Below the pieces are notes generated by a model. It had not been told where the DNA came from and made no database searches. It saw nothing but the letters and a program-made list of their open reading frames with translations. Of a DNA stretch of 57,535 nucleotides, positions 25,307 through 32,575 are shown piece after piece. Position numbers and translations under genes: made by a program. The stretch's first letter is position 1; each line of letters starts with the position of its first letter. Source of the stretch: Paludibacteraceae bacterium (GTDB taxonomy: Bacteria; Bacteroidota; Bacteroidia; Bacteroidales; Paludibacteraceae); NCBI GenBank assembly GCA_017464475.1, contig JAFTZQ010000014.1, forward strand, positions 1-57,535, read 5' to 3'.

Positions 25307-26500
25307 ATGGATCTATTCGAGAAATGCGACCATTTTGAGACCCTCAAGCTGGCGCGCAAACTACAAGTTTATCCTTATTTCCACGAGCTGGAGAGCCGTC
25401 AGGCTCCCGTCGTGCAGATGGAAAACCACCGCGTGATCATGCTCGGCTCCAACAACTACCTCGGTTTCACCGAAAACGAGGCAGTCATCAAAGCCGGACA
25501 CGACGCGCTCGATAAATATGGCACCGGCGTCAGCGGCAGCCGTTTCCTCAACGGTACCCTCGACCTCCACTTGCAACTGGAGCGTGAGCTGGCGGAGTTC
25601 ACCGGCTACGAGGAGTGTATGACCGTTTCGACGGGTTTCCAGACTAACCTCGCTATCATCTCCGCCATCTGCGGCAAGGATGATTATATCCTCAACGACC
25701 GCGAGAACCATGCGTCGATCTACGACGCTTGCCGGCTGAGTTTTGCGAAGGTGCTGCGCTACCGCCACTCGGACATGCAGGATCTGGAGCGTCAACTCCA
25801 GTCCATCCCGGAGAACGCAGGTAAGCTGATCGTGACCGACGGCGTCTTCTCCATGCGCGGCGACATCTGCAAACTGCCGGAGATCTGTGCGCTGGCGGAG
25901 AAATACCACGCTCGTGTGATGGTCGATGACGCCCACGGTTTCGGCGTACTCGGTCCCGGCGGTCGCGGTACAGCGGCGCATTTCGGACTGACCGACAAAG
26001 TGGACATTACCATGCTCACTTTCTCCAAGTCCCTCGCCTCCATCGGCGGATGTATGCTGACGAGCCACCGCGTAGCCGACTGGCTGCGGCATGTGAGCCG
26101 TCCGTTCATCTTCTCCGCTGCGATCACGCCTTGCTCGACCGCAACGGCATTGGAAGCGCTGCACCAGCTCATCCTCGATCCCGAGCGTCCGACACGACTG
26201 ATGAACATCGCCAAATACTTCCAAAAGAGCCTGCTTGCCGCCGGTATCAAGATCATCGAAGCACCGACACCGATCGTGCCGATCTTCACTTACAAGACTC
26301 TCGATACCCTCTATTTCGGCAAGAAAATGTTCGAGGAAGGCGTCTATGTGAACCCGGTTATTGCGCCGGCTTGCGTAGAAGGCGAGTGCCTGCTCCGCAC
26401 CACCCTCATGGCGACCCATACCGAACCTATTATCGACGAAGCGACAGAGATCATCGCCCGCGTCCTCAAAGAGGGTGCACCCGAAGGACTCGCGTACTAA
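25307..26500 (+). CDS. spt: Serine palmitoyltransferase
   Basis: A 397-residue PLP enzyme of the alpha-oxoamine synthase family. SPT condenses serine with an acyl-CoA (or acyl-ACP) to 3-ketosphinganine, the first step of sphingolipid synthesis, a trait of Bacteroidales. Seen: MLGSNNYLGFTENEAVIKAG, GSRFLNGTLDLHLQLE, DDAHGFGVLGPGGRG (PLP pocket Asp-Ala-His), and PLP-lysine in TFSKSLASIGG. The stretch HSDMQDLERQL...VTDGVFSMRGDI closely recalls Bacteroides SPT. 8-amino-7-oxononanoate synthase and KBL are relatives, but no biotin gene is near. Followed 2 nt later by an SDR, a plausible ketosphinganine reductase. Confidence 0.8.
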   Translation: MDLFEKCDHFETLKLARKLQVYPYFHELESRQAPVVQMENHRVIMLGSNNYLGFTENEAVIKAGHDALDKYGTGVSGSRFLNGTLDLHLQLERELAEFTGYEECMTVSTGFQTNLAIISAICGKDDYILNDRENHASIYDACRLSFAKVLRYRHSDMQDLERQLQSIPENAGKLIVTDGVFSMRGDICKLPEICALAEKYHARVMVDDAHGFGVLGPGGRGTAAHFGLTDKVDITMLTFSKSLASIGGCMLTSHRVADWLRHVSRPFIFSAAITPCSTATALEALHQLILDPERPTRLMNIAKYFQKSLLAAGIKIIEAPTPIVPIFTYKTLDTLYFGKKMFEEGVYVNPVIAPACVEGECLLRTTLMATHTEPIIDEATEIIARVLKEGAPEGLAY

Positions 26501-26501
26501 T

Positions 26502-27308
26502 ATGAATACATTAGTCATCACCGGCGGTAGTTCCGGCATAGGAAAAGCAACAGCCTCGCTCTTCGCAGAGCGGGGCTGGCGTGTTTTTGAGTTGAGCAGA
26601 CACGGAGGAGAGGTCAGCGGAGAGGGGTCACGGGTGACAGGGGAAATTGTTCATGTGACCTGCGACGTGTGCTCCGAAGAGAGCTGCCGCAAGGCGGTGG
26701 CGGAAGTGATGGCGCAGACCGACCACATTGACGTCGTCATTTCCAATGCCGGTTACGGCATCTCCGGACCGATCGAGTTCACCGAGATAGCTGACGCGGA
26801 GCACCAGATGGACGTCAATTTCATGGGCGCGGTTCGATTCACCCAAGCCGTCCTGCCGCAACTACGCGCGCAGCGCTACGGACGAATCATTTACACTTCT
26901 TCTGTCGCTGCCGTGCTGGCTGTGCCGTACCAAGCTTTCTACTCCGCCTCTAAAGCAGCGATCAACGCGATGGCTTTGGCGCTGGCGAACGAAGTGCGGG
27001 AGTTCGGCATCTCCGTCTCCGTTCTTATGCCGGGCGACGTCTCCACCGGCTTCACCGACGCCAGACGCAAGTTCTCCGCCGGAGCCGACATCTACCGCCA
27101 TGCCGGACAAGCCATTACCGCAATGGAGAAAGATGAGCGCGGAGGTATGCAGCCGCGGAAAATGGCAGAGCGTTTCTATCACATCGCTACCTGCCGCAGC
27201 CCCCGTCCGCAATACGTCGGTGGCGCGCTCTACCGCACCTTCTGTTTCCTCAACTGCCTCCTCCCCACCCGTTTTGTCAACTGGATCGAAGGAAGGATGT
27301 ATGGGTAA
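26502..27308 (+). CDS. Short-chain dehydrogenase/reductase, possibly 3-ketosphinganine reductase
   Basis: A 268-residue Rossmann SDR: cofactor motif TGGSSGIGKATA (TGxxxGxG), ISNAGYGISGP (NAG), catalytic Ser in YTSSVAA and YxxxK in YSASKAAIN, then MPGDVSTGF. Residues about 32-42 (GGEVSGEGSRVTGE) look like a short repeat-derived insertion. ATG at 26502, 1 nt after the spt stop, decides the start. Adjacency to spt suggests reduction of 3-ketosphinganine, but SDRs are promiscuous and this is inference. Confidence 0.8.
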   Translation: MNTLVITGGSSGIGKATASLFAERGWRVFELSRHGGEVSGEGSRVTGEIVHVTCDVCSEESCRKAVAEVMAQTDHIDVVISNAGYGISGPIEFTEIADAEHQMDVNFMGAVRFTQAVLPQLRAQRYGRIIYTSSVAAVLAVPYQAFYSASKAAINAMALALANEVREFGISVSVLMPGDVSTGFTDARRKFSAGADIYRHAGQAITAMEKDERGGMQPRKMAERFYHIATCRSPRPQYVGGALYRTFCFLNCLLPTRFVNWIEGRMYG

Positions 27309-27311
27309 TTT

Positions 27312-27653
27312 TAATTGTAAATTAGTAGTGTTGCGATAATTTTAAGAAAAAAAACATATAAAACCCTTTTGAAGGCTTTAGCGCAAAGCGCTATGCGTAT
27401 TTTGCTGATAAAAACTCCTCGCAAGCAAGCTTTCGGATAGTTTTTAACATCAAACTCCGCAACTCTCCGAGTAAAAGCCTTCAAAAGACATAAACATAAA
27501 AAAATTTTTTATTAGTCAAAAATTACCAAAAATTATTCAAAAATTTGCATTGCTGATCAAATCAAAAAAAAGAATAGACTTATAAGTAACTATATAATAG
27601 TGCTTTACATTATACAAAACTTAAAATATCGCAACAGTTGTAATTGTAAATTA
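27312..27653 (+). mobile_element. MITE-like element 2
   Basis: Terminal inverted repeats GTTGCGATAATTTTAAG (27330-27346 region) and CTTAAAATATCGCAAC (27620-27635). Inner inverted pair CTTTTGAAGGCTTT / AAAGCCTTCAAAAG. A core hairpin TAAAAACT / AGTTTTTA encloses CTCGCAAGCAAGC. TAATTGTAAATTA occurs on both sides (27312-27324, 27641-27653) and may be a target duplication. The right end is 37 nt from the ldcA start. No protein encoded. Confidence 0.75.
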
Positions 27654-27673
27654 CTAAATTGTAAAATATTATT

Positions 27674-28540
27674 GTGCATCTACGAATTATTTCGCCGTCG
27701 GGGGCGATAGACCCGATTTATATTGACCAAGCCGCAGCACGTCTGCGCAGCTGGGGACACGAAGTGAGCGAAGGCGCGCACGCACGCGGCGCGTGGGGAC
27801 GTTTTGCAGGCACAGACGAAGAGCGGCTTGCGGACATTATAGCAGCCCTCGCAGATCCCTCCGTGGACGCGATCCTCTGTTCCCGCGGCGGCTACGGCTT
27901 GCAACGAATCCTCGACCAAATACCCCCCATCACCAAACCCGTCATCGGCTTCAGCGACATCACCGTGTTGCACCAGCTGTCAGCTATCAGCAGTCAGCAG
28001 TCAGTACACGCCGTCATGTGCAAACACATTGCGACCTTGCCGGAGGATAGTGAACCGCTCGTCATGTTGCGCAAAGCGCTGAACGGCGAGACGCTCTCCT
28101 ACTCCGTTGCTCCTCATCCCCTGAACCGAGACGGTTCAGCCAAAGCACCCGTCTTCGGCGGCAACCTCTCCGTCCTCTACGGACTACAAGGCACACCGTA
28201 TAGCCTTCAGCAGTCAGCTATCAGCAGTCAGGCTCCTATTCTTTTGATAGAGGACGTAGGCGAGCGGCACTACCACATAGACCGGATGATGCGGAATCTC
28301 AAAATGAGCGGTGTGCTGGCCAACTTAAGCGGTCTGATTGTAGGTCAGTTCAGCGACTGTGAGGACGATCCGGCGATGAATTGCACGGTCTATGAGACAA
28401 TAAAAGAGGCAGTCGCTGAATACGACTACCCCGTTCTATTCAATGCTCCTTTCGGGCACGTGGAGCATAACCTGCCTATTTGGTTCGGCAAAGAGGCGCA
28501 CCTCTCCGTCACCGCCGAGGGTTCGGTACTCCGTATTTGA
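27674..28540 (+). CDS. ldcA: LD-carboxypeptidase (S66 family)
   Basis: A 288-residue serine peptidase that trims the terminal D-Ala of tetrapeptides in peptidoglycan recycling (or MccF-like immunity). Starts at GTG 27674. Seen: RIISPSGAID, the nucleophile in CSRGGYGLQRIL, PVIGFSDITVLH, the catalytic Glu in LLIEDVGE, and the late His in PFGHVEHNLPIWFG. Two in-frame TCAGCTA micro-arrays insert QLSAISSQQSVH after HQ near residue 103 and SLQQSAISSQAP near residue 177, both between conserved motifs. Convergent with a small lipoprotein, overlapping 32 nt at the 3' ends. Confidence 0.9.
   Translation: MHLRIISPSGAIDPIYIDQAAARLRSWGHEVSEGAHARGAWGRFAGTDEERLADIIAALADPSVDAILCSRGGYGLQRILDQIPPITKPVIGFSDITVLHQLSAISSQQSVHAVMCKHIATLPEDSEPLVMLRKALNGETLSYSVAPHPLNRDGSAKAPVFGGNLSVLYGLQGTPYSLQQSAISSQAPILLIEDVGERHYHIDRMMRNLKMSGVLANLSGLIVGQFSDCEDDPAMNCTVYETIKEAVAEYDYPVLFNAPFGHVEHNLPIWFGKEAHLSVTAEGSVLRI
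27974..28006 (+). repeat. In-frame TCAGCTA micro-array in ldcA (first)
   Basis: CAGCTGTCAGCTATCAGCAG then TCAGCAGTCAG: 7-bp units. Encodes QLSAISSQQS. Confidence 0.9.
28203..28233 (+). repeat. In-frame TCAGCTA micro-array in ldcA (second)
   Basis: CTTCAGCAGTCAGCTATCAG then CAGTCAG: 7-bp units. Encodes SLQQSAISSQ. Confidence 0.9.
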
Positions 28541-28757
28541 CCATGATGATCGTGGTGTCGGGTTCCTCCTCGCGATAGACATCCACCGGCACTCCGTACA
28601 GCACCCGCACCTCCTGCTCTTCTATCACGACCGGAGATTTCTGCTCCTCTTCTTGCGGCTGGGACTCTGCCGCTTTTTTCTGCACATGGCATCCCGCCAG
28701 CGCCACACTCAATGCACCCAACAGCGCATTGACGCGCAATAAAACTTCCTTTTTCAT
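28509..28757 (-). CDS. Small lipoprotein of the radical-SAM-associated type
   Basis: An 82-residue lipoprotein: MKKEVLLRVNALLGALSVAL then lipobox AGC, a Glu-rich spacer, and two YGVP motifs (LYGVPVDVY, VKYGVP). I recall this start and the YGVP motif from the Bacteroidetes lipoprotein family paired with a dedicated radical SAM enzyme (TIGR04134 / TIGR04133); no radical SAM gene is in the window. ATG at 28757 overlaps the stop of the 5'-nucleotidase-like gene (ATGA). It lacks the longer C-terminal carboxypeptidase-regulatory-like part some members have. Confidence 0.6.
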   Translation of the reverse strand: MKKEVLLRVNALLGALSVALAGCHVQKKAAESQPQEEEQKSPVVIEEQEVRVLYGVPVDVYREEEPDTTIIMVKYGVPNPRR

Positions 28758-29497
28758 AATAGTTGTACCCTTCCGTCCACTACTGCGCGGAGTGTGTCTT
28801 GCTCCTGCGCCGCCTCTATATACAGGTCGCGGATCAATAACTTGCTGTCCCAATACTTCGAATACCTCGTCAGGGCAGTCATGTGGTCTGCTCCTCCGGT
28901 CATATAGTTGCTGGTGGCGAGAGTGTATTTCCGCTTCGGATCAACAGGCTTACCTCCTACCGTCACGTCCGCCAACTGTCCGTCCACCGCCGTCATGCGC
29001 ATTCCTGCCAAGCCCTGCGCACCGTACGAAACGATTGAGTCGCATAGTTCGATCAGGTTCTCGCCCGTGAGGGTGATCACGACCAGCGTGTTCTCAAACG
29101 GCATGATCGTGTAAATCTGTCCGTACGTCAGATCGCCCGGAAGCCACTCGCCGCGGACACTGCCCATGTTAACAAAGGCTACATCCACCTTATCCGGGTA
29201 CACTTTCTTAGCGGATTCCCACAGCGCGTCCGTTAGCCAGTTCAGCAGCGGGCACTCCGGTGCTCCGACCCAGAAGGTGTCCGGCACATACCCCACCTTG
29301 ACACCCATCTCGCGATCCACCACCTCTTTGTACGGCGCCAGACGCTCCAAGTACGCCGAGTCTTGGATCGCGTCACAAGACGCATCCACTTTGATTGCTT
29401 CGGTCTTCACTCCTGTCACCTGCTTCGCTCCCTCCGGCTTCGTGCATGCCGAAAAAAGGAACAAGCTGCCTACTACAAATAACAATATTTTTTTCAT
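28754..29497 (-). CDS. 5'-nucleotidase C-terminal-domain lipoprotein
   Basis: A 247-residue lipoprotein (MKKILLFVVGSLFLFSAC lipobox) containing only the substrate-binding C-terminal domain of UshA-type 5'-nucleotidases: CPLLNWLTDALWE, DVAFVNMGSVRGEW, YTIMPFENTLVVITLTG, YTLATSNYMTGGAD. The metallophosphatase half is missing here; a separate exported metallophosphatase is at 46017-46844. It may act as a split enzyme on nucleotides, supplying pseudouridine or nucleosides for the adjacent psuG/psuK. ATG at 29497 chosen over one six codons earlier because it begins the signal peptide. Confidence 0.85.
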   Translation of the reverse strand: MKKILLFVVGSLFLFSACTKPEGAKQVTGVKTEAIKVDASCDAIQDSAYLERLAPYKEVVDREMGVKVGYVPDTFWVGAPECPLLNWLTDALWESAKKVYPDKVDVAFVNMGSVRGEWLPGDLTYGQIYTIMPFENTLVVITLTGENLIELCDSIVSYGAQGLAGMRMTAVDGQLADVTVGGKPVDPKRKYTLATSNYMTGGADHMTALTRYSKYWDSKLLIRDLYIEAAQEQDTLRAVVDGRVQLL

Positions 29498-29511
29498 AAC
29501 ATATAGATTTT

Positions 29512-30420
29512 TCAACCCATCGCCTTCGCGGTGCGTGCGGCAAGGCGGGCGTTGTTAAGCACTAACTGGATATTTGCCGCCAAGCTGTCGCCGCCGGTGA
29601 GGTCTTTCACCTTCGCCAGCAGGAAGGGCGTGCATTGTTTGCCATGGATTCCGGCGGCATCCATTTCGCGGAGGGCTTGTTCGATCGCTTGGTCAATGAC
29701 CTCTTTGGGCATCGAGTACTCCTCCGGAATAGGGTTGGTCACCAGCATACCGCCTTTGAGCCCGCAGTCCAGCTTCGCCTTGAAAGCCGCAGCAAGTTCC
29801 TCCGGTGTGTCTATACGGTAATCCACTCCGAAACCGCTGTGGCGGGTGTAGAATGCAGGTAGTTCGTCGGTGCCGAAACCGATCACAGGCACCCCCTTGG
29901 TCTCCAGGTATTCGAGCGTCAGCCCGAGGTCGAGGATAGACTTGGCTCCCGCACAAATGACCATGACGGGCGTCTGCGCCAGTTCTTCGAGATCAGCCGA
30001 GATGTCGAAAGTCTGCTGCGCACCGCGGTGGACTCCTCCGATACCGCCGGTAGCAAAGACTTTGATACCCGCCATAGCAGCAATGATCATGGTCGTTGTG
30101 ACGGTCGTTGCACCGTCTTCCTTGCGGGCGATGAGCACCGGCAGGTCGCGGCGCGAAGCCTTGATCACCGCTTGCCCTTTCTTACCGAGGTACTCGATCT
30201 CCTCCGGCGTACAGCCGGCTTTCAGTCTGCCGCCGATGATGGCGATGGTTGCCGGTACGGCCCCGTTCTCGCGGATCGTCTGCTCCACCCGCAGCGCGGT
30301 CTCCACATTTTGAGGATAAGGCATACCGTGGCTGATGATGGTGGATTCCAATGCCACTACCGGCTTGCCGGTTGCAAGTGCTTCCTGCACCTCCGGCGAT
30401 ATAGAAAGATACTTATTCAT
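29512..30420 (-). CDS. psuG: Pseudouridine-5'-phosphate glycosidase
   Basis: Splits pseudouridine 5'-phosphate into uracil and ribose 5-phosphate. 302 residues from ATG 30420 (MNKYLSISPEVQEAL). Family features: VVALESTIISHGMPYPQN, GTVPATIAI-like GAVPATIAIIGG, catalytic-site VFATGGIGGVHRG, and VICAGAKSILDLGLTLEYLE. Follows psuK on the same strand. Confidence 0.95.
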   Translation of the reverse strand: MNKYLSISPEVQEALATGKPVVALESTIISHGMPYPQNVETALRVEQTIRENGAVPATIAIIGGRLKAGCTPEEIEYLGKKGQAVIKASRRDLPVLIARKEDGATTVTTTMIIAAMAGIKVFATGGIGGVHRGAQQTFDISADLEELAQTPVMVICAGAKSILDLGLTLEYLETKGVPVIGFGTDELPAFYTRHSGFGVDYRIDTPEELAAAFKAKLDCGLKGGMLVTNPIPEEYSMPKEVIDQAIEQALREMDAAGIHGKQCTPFLLAKVKDLTGGDSLAANIQLVLNNARLAARTAKAMG

Positions 30421-30500
30421 AAATAAATGTTTGATGCTTCGCGTTTGAGGTTGTTTGAGATCGTTTGAGTTCAAACATTCAAACCTTCAAACTATTTCAA
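30421..30500 (-). repeat. Micro-array, TTTGAGGT / TTCAAAC unit, psuK-psuG gap
   Basis: Plus strand GTTTGAGGTTGTTTGAGATC then GTTTGAGTTCAAACATTCAA and further ACCTTCAAAC units. The two halves are of opposite polarity, making an inverted array. It fills the gap between psuK and psuG. Confidence 0.7.
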
Positions 30501-30501
30501 A

Positions 30502-31398
30502 CTACAATAATATATTAGCGATGTCGGGGTTGACGGCTTTGGGGCTCATGAGGGTGGCGCGTGCCGCCATCAGACCGTATTGGGCAGTCTGGGGGAAGTC
30601 GATACCTTTGGCATGGGCATAGACGACTCCAGCGAGGAAGGCGTCTCCGGCGCCCGTCGTGTTCACGATCTCACCCGGCAGCGCCGGAAAGAGCCATTCC
30701 TCCGCCGCCGTGCGGCAATAGACACCTTCGCCAGAGAGGGTGATATAGACATGTGCAACGCCCAAGTCCAACAGTTTCTGCGCCGCCTCGGCGTACGAAG
30801 CGGTCTCGGTCACCGCCAATGCCTCTTTGAGATTCAGTTTGAGGGTGTGGAGGTACGGCAGTTTGGCTTTGCGCAGGGCGTTCACCACGCGGTGCGCCTT
30901 GGTCGTACTCACGCCGTCGATGAAGAGCGGCGCGGTTACATTCTCCATCAGCCACCGGATTGCGTCCTCGCCAATGTTGGTGTCTGCAACGATAAAATCA
31001 GACATATTGATCTCGCCGTTGCGTTTGGCAAGCCACTCGGGCGTGATCAGTTTGATCGCCTCCGTGTCCGCTACTGCGGCAATCATCTCGCCACCGTGGT
31101 TATTGAGACAGAGGTAAATGCCCGACCGCAAGTCATTCACGCGCTCCGAGAGGTGCACATCGATCCCCTGCTGCTTGCAGTAGTCGTGCAGCAAGCCGCC
31201 GAAGAGGTCGCCTCCGAAGATGGTCAGTAGTTGTGTGCGTGCGCCGAGCAGCGCGAGGTTATGCGCTATGTTCCGCGCCACGCCGCCGTAGCCGACCTCT
31301 ATGTGCCCGGGATTCGAGTCCGAAGCGATGAACGCGTCCATCAGCGTTGCCGACATATCCACGTTCGCGCCGCCTATAACAGAAATGAGTGTCTCCAT
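30502..31398 (-). CDS. psuK: Pseudouridine kinase (PfkB family)
   Basis: A 298-residue ribokinase-fold sugar kinase: N-terminal VIGGANVDMSATLM, VGYGGVARNIAHNLALLG, and the PfkB anion-hole/catalytic motif NTTGAGDAFLAGVVYAH. Position directly upstream of psuG identifies the substrate as pseudouridine, which it converts to the 5'-phosphate. First gene of the four-gene unit psuK-psuG-nucleotidase-lipoprotein. Confidence 0.9.
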   Translation of the reverse strand: METLISVIGGANVDMSATLMDAFIASDSNPGHIEVGYGGVARNIAHNLALLGARTQLLTIFGGDLFGGLLHDYCKQQGIDVHLSERVNDLRSGIYLCLNNHGGEMIAAVADTEAIKLITPEWLAKRNGEINMSDFIVADTNIGEDAIRWLMENVTAPLFIDGVSTTKAHRVVNALRKAKLPYLHTLKLNLKEALAVTETASYAEAAQKLLDLGVAHVYITLSGEGVYCRTAAEEWLFPALPGEIVNTTGAGDAFLAGVVYAHAKGIDFPQTAQYGLMAARATLMSPKAVNPDIANILL

Positions 31399-31437
31399 AA
31401 AGCCATTTACGATTTGGTCATTTACGATTTACGAGTG

Positions 31438-31468
31438 CAAAGGTACTACAAAAATTGCATATATGCAA
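31438..31468 (-). promoter_or_regulatory. psuK operon promoter
   Basis: Minus strand TTG (31466-31468), 20 nt, TACCTTTG (31438-31445). Confidence 0.75.
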
Positions 31469-31478
31469 GAAAAAGAGC

Positions 31479-31508
31479 AAAAAAAATCGCCTCATATCAC
31501 ATGAGACG
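31479..31508 (-). terminator. Terminator of the PIN toxin unit
   Basis: Minus strand CGTCTCAT (31508-31501), loop GTGAT, ATGAGGCG (31495-31488), then T-run (31486-31479). Eight base pairs including one G-T. Confidence 0.85.
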
Positions 31509-31531
31509 GTTTCCGATTGATGGATGTATCA

Positions 31532-31936
31532 TTAGTTCTCAATCAGTTCCAGACCTTCTTTTCGGTAATCCGGAAACCTGTTATCATCGGATATAAGAGG
31601 CATCTTCATTGCGATTGCCTGCGCTATAATGACATGATCGGAAGGGTCATTATGGAACAGATTCATATTGCCGTATGTGTACATCACATCCGGAGTGAGC
31701 GGCAAGATCTGTAAACCATATTGAGTTGTTATTGAACGCAACATATCTCTTTTGGTATTCCAGTATTTCCGGAGCAGAGCCTTGTTATTATAATGTATAA
31801 TCAACTCGCGCAGCGACTCGGTACTGATATAAATAAGATTCTCATAGTCACCAAGAATCTCAGCTACATCATCATTGAGTAACTGGTTATCTGTGGCAAG
31901 ATAGATAAATATGTTGGTGTCTATTAGGTATCTCAT
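31532..31936 (-). CDS. PIN-domain toxin (VapC-like ribonuclease)
   Basis: A 134-residue PIN protein: MRYLIDTNIFIYLATD carries the first acidic residue (LIDTN), ISTESLRELI the second, and DPSDHVIIAQAIAMKMPLISDD the later Asp residues of the PIN site. Such proteins are Mg-dependent RNases, toxic when free of antitoxin. The upstream 45-residue gene overlaps by 4 nt (ATGA). The pair is AT-richer than the flanking genes, as often seen with acquired toxin-antitoxin loci. Confidence 0.85.
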   Translation of the reverse strand: MRYLIDTNIFIYLATDNQLLNDDVAEILGDYENLIYISTESLRELIIHYNNKALLRKYWNTKRDMLRSITTQYGLQILPLTPDVMYTYGNMNLFHNDPSDHVIIAQAIAMKMPLISDDNRFPDYRKEGLELIEN

Positions 31937-32070
31937 GCCCTTGCCAAAGCCTCTTCGGCACTTTGCTTCATACCATAGAAAGTCTGGGACAGCCGTTTGC
32001 CTTTCCGAAGCATTTCTTGCTCAATTTCTAATAACCGGGCAAGATTTTCTTGTTTTCTTTTCTTAGTCAT
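31933..32070 (-). CDS. Putative antitoxin of the PIN toxin
   Basis: A 45-residue, highly charged helical protein (MTKKRKQENLARLLEIEQEM, RKGKRLSQTFYG, ends EEALARA). Short size, coupling to the PIN gene by ATGA and its own promoter fit an antitoxin; I recognise no named DNA-binding domain. An upstream in-frame ATG at 32127 lies in the promoter and is rejected. Confidence 0.65.
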   Translation of the reverse strand: MTKKRKQENLARLLEIEQEMLRKGKRLSQTFYGMKQSAEEALARA

Positions 32071-32096
32071 AGTTGTATTGGTTTGTAAATTCGCTG

Positions 32097-32127
32097 CAAA
32101 GGTACGACTTTTTTTGCATATATGCAA
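32097..32127 (-). promoter_or_regulatory. Toxin-antitoxin promoter
   Basis: Minus strand TTG (32125-32127), 20 nt, TACCTTTG (32097-32104). The -33 side overlaps the palindrome TTGCATATATGCAA (32114-32127), a candidate operator. Confidence 0.75.
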
Positions 32128-32214
32128 GAGGGAGGCAAGAAAAAATCGTCTATGAAGTATGGATATTCTCTGAAAATCGGAAGTAGTACTTCGGATTTTT
32201 CGTTAAATTCGGTG

Positions 32215-32245
32215 CAAAGGTACGACTTTTTTTTGAATTGCGCAA
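32215..32245 (-). promoter_or_regulatory. Second, duplicated promoter upstream of the toxin-antitoxin unit
   Basis: TTG (32243-32245), 20 nt, TACCTTTG (32215-32222), minus strand. The block of about 55 bp is a direct copy of 32097-32150: both continue GCAAGAGGGAGGCAAGAAAA then AATCGTCT. The spacer differs (palindrome lost here). Confidence 0.65.
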
Positions 32246-32308
32246 GAGGGAGGCAAGAAAAAATCGTCTGTGGGAGCTATTTGGGGTATTTGGGGGAAGG
32301 CGGAAGGC

Positions 32309-32343
32309 AAAAAGAAACCGCCTCGCTCACGCGAGACGGCTTC
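32309..32343 (-). terminator. Terminator of the BspA-like / peptide unit
   Basis: Minus strand CCGTCTCGC, loop GTGA, GCGAGGCGG, then TTTCTTTTT. Strong nine-pair stem (one G-T), located 70 nt after the 46-residue peptide gene. Confidence 0.8.
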
Positions 32344-32414
32344 CGAAAAAAACGTTGGTTGGATATATTACCACCGGATAAAAGTGAGTACTTTTCCTGT
32401 GGTTTGGTTGTGGT

Positions 32415-32555
32415 TTACAGCTGTATATCCGTTGTGGCTTTGCTATTTACGTTGGAGCCTAACTTCGTGCCACCGGTTCCACTTACGCAGATCATAGACG
32501 TTGTGTTGATTTGCGCTACATTGACTTCGGGTTGATTATAGAATTTTTTAGTCAT
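32415..32555 (-). CDS. 46-residue peptide downstream of the BspA-like gene
   Basis: An ATG at 32555 preceded by AGGAGGACAAAACT, one of the best ribosome-binding sites in the window, opens MTKKFYNQPEVNVAQINTTS followed by MICVSGTGGTKLGSNVNSKA and TTDIQL. The form (basic start, YxxPxV, an Ile/Met stretch ending VSGTGG, then a Gly/Ser/Asn tail) resembles the many unnamed small peptides encoded beside surface proteins in Bacteroidales and has a GG pair that could be a leader-cleavage site. It is 20 nt after the BspA-like stop and before the terminator, so it is co-transcribed. Function unknown. Confidence 0.65.
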   Translation of the reverse strand: MTKKFYNQPEVNVAQINTTSMICVSGTGGTKLGSNVNSKATTDIQL

Positions 32556-32575
32556 AGTTTTGTCCTCCTGATTAA

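Noticed and set aside
26603-26645. GGTCAGCGGAGAGGGGTCAC region in the SDR gene as another micro-array
   Set aside because: Periodicity is too weak to separate from ordinary coding sequence, though the loop is longer than usual.
31532-32070. PIN pair as part of a larger defence island
   Set aside because: Neighbours are a pseudouridine operon and a surface protein; no nuclease, helicase, reverse transcriptase or restriction genes occur.
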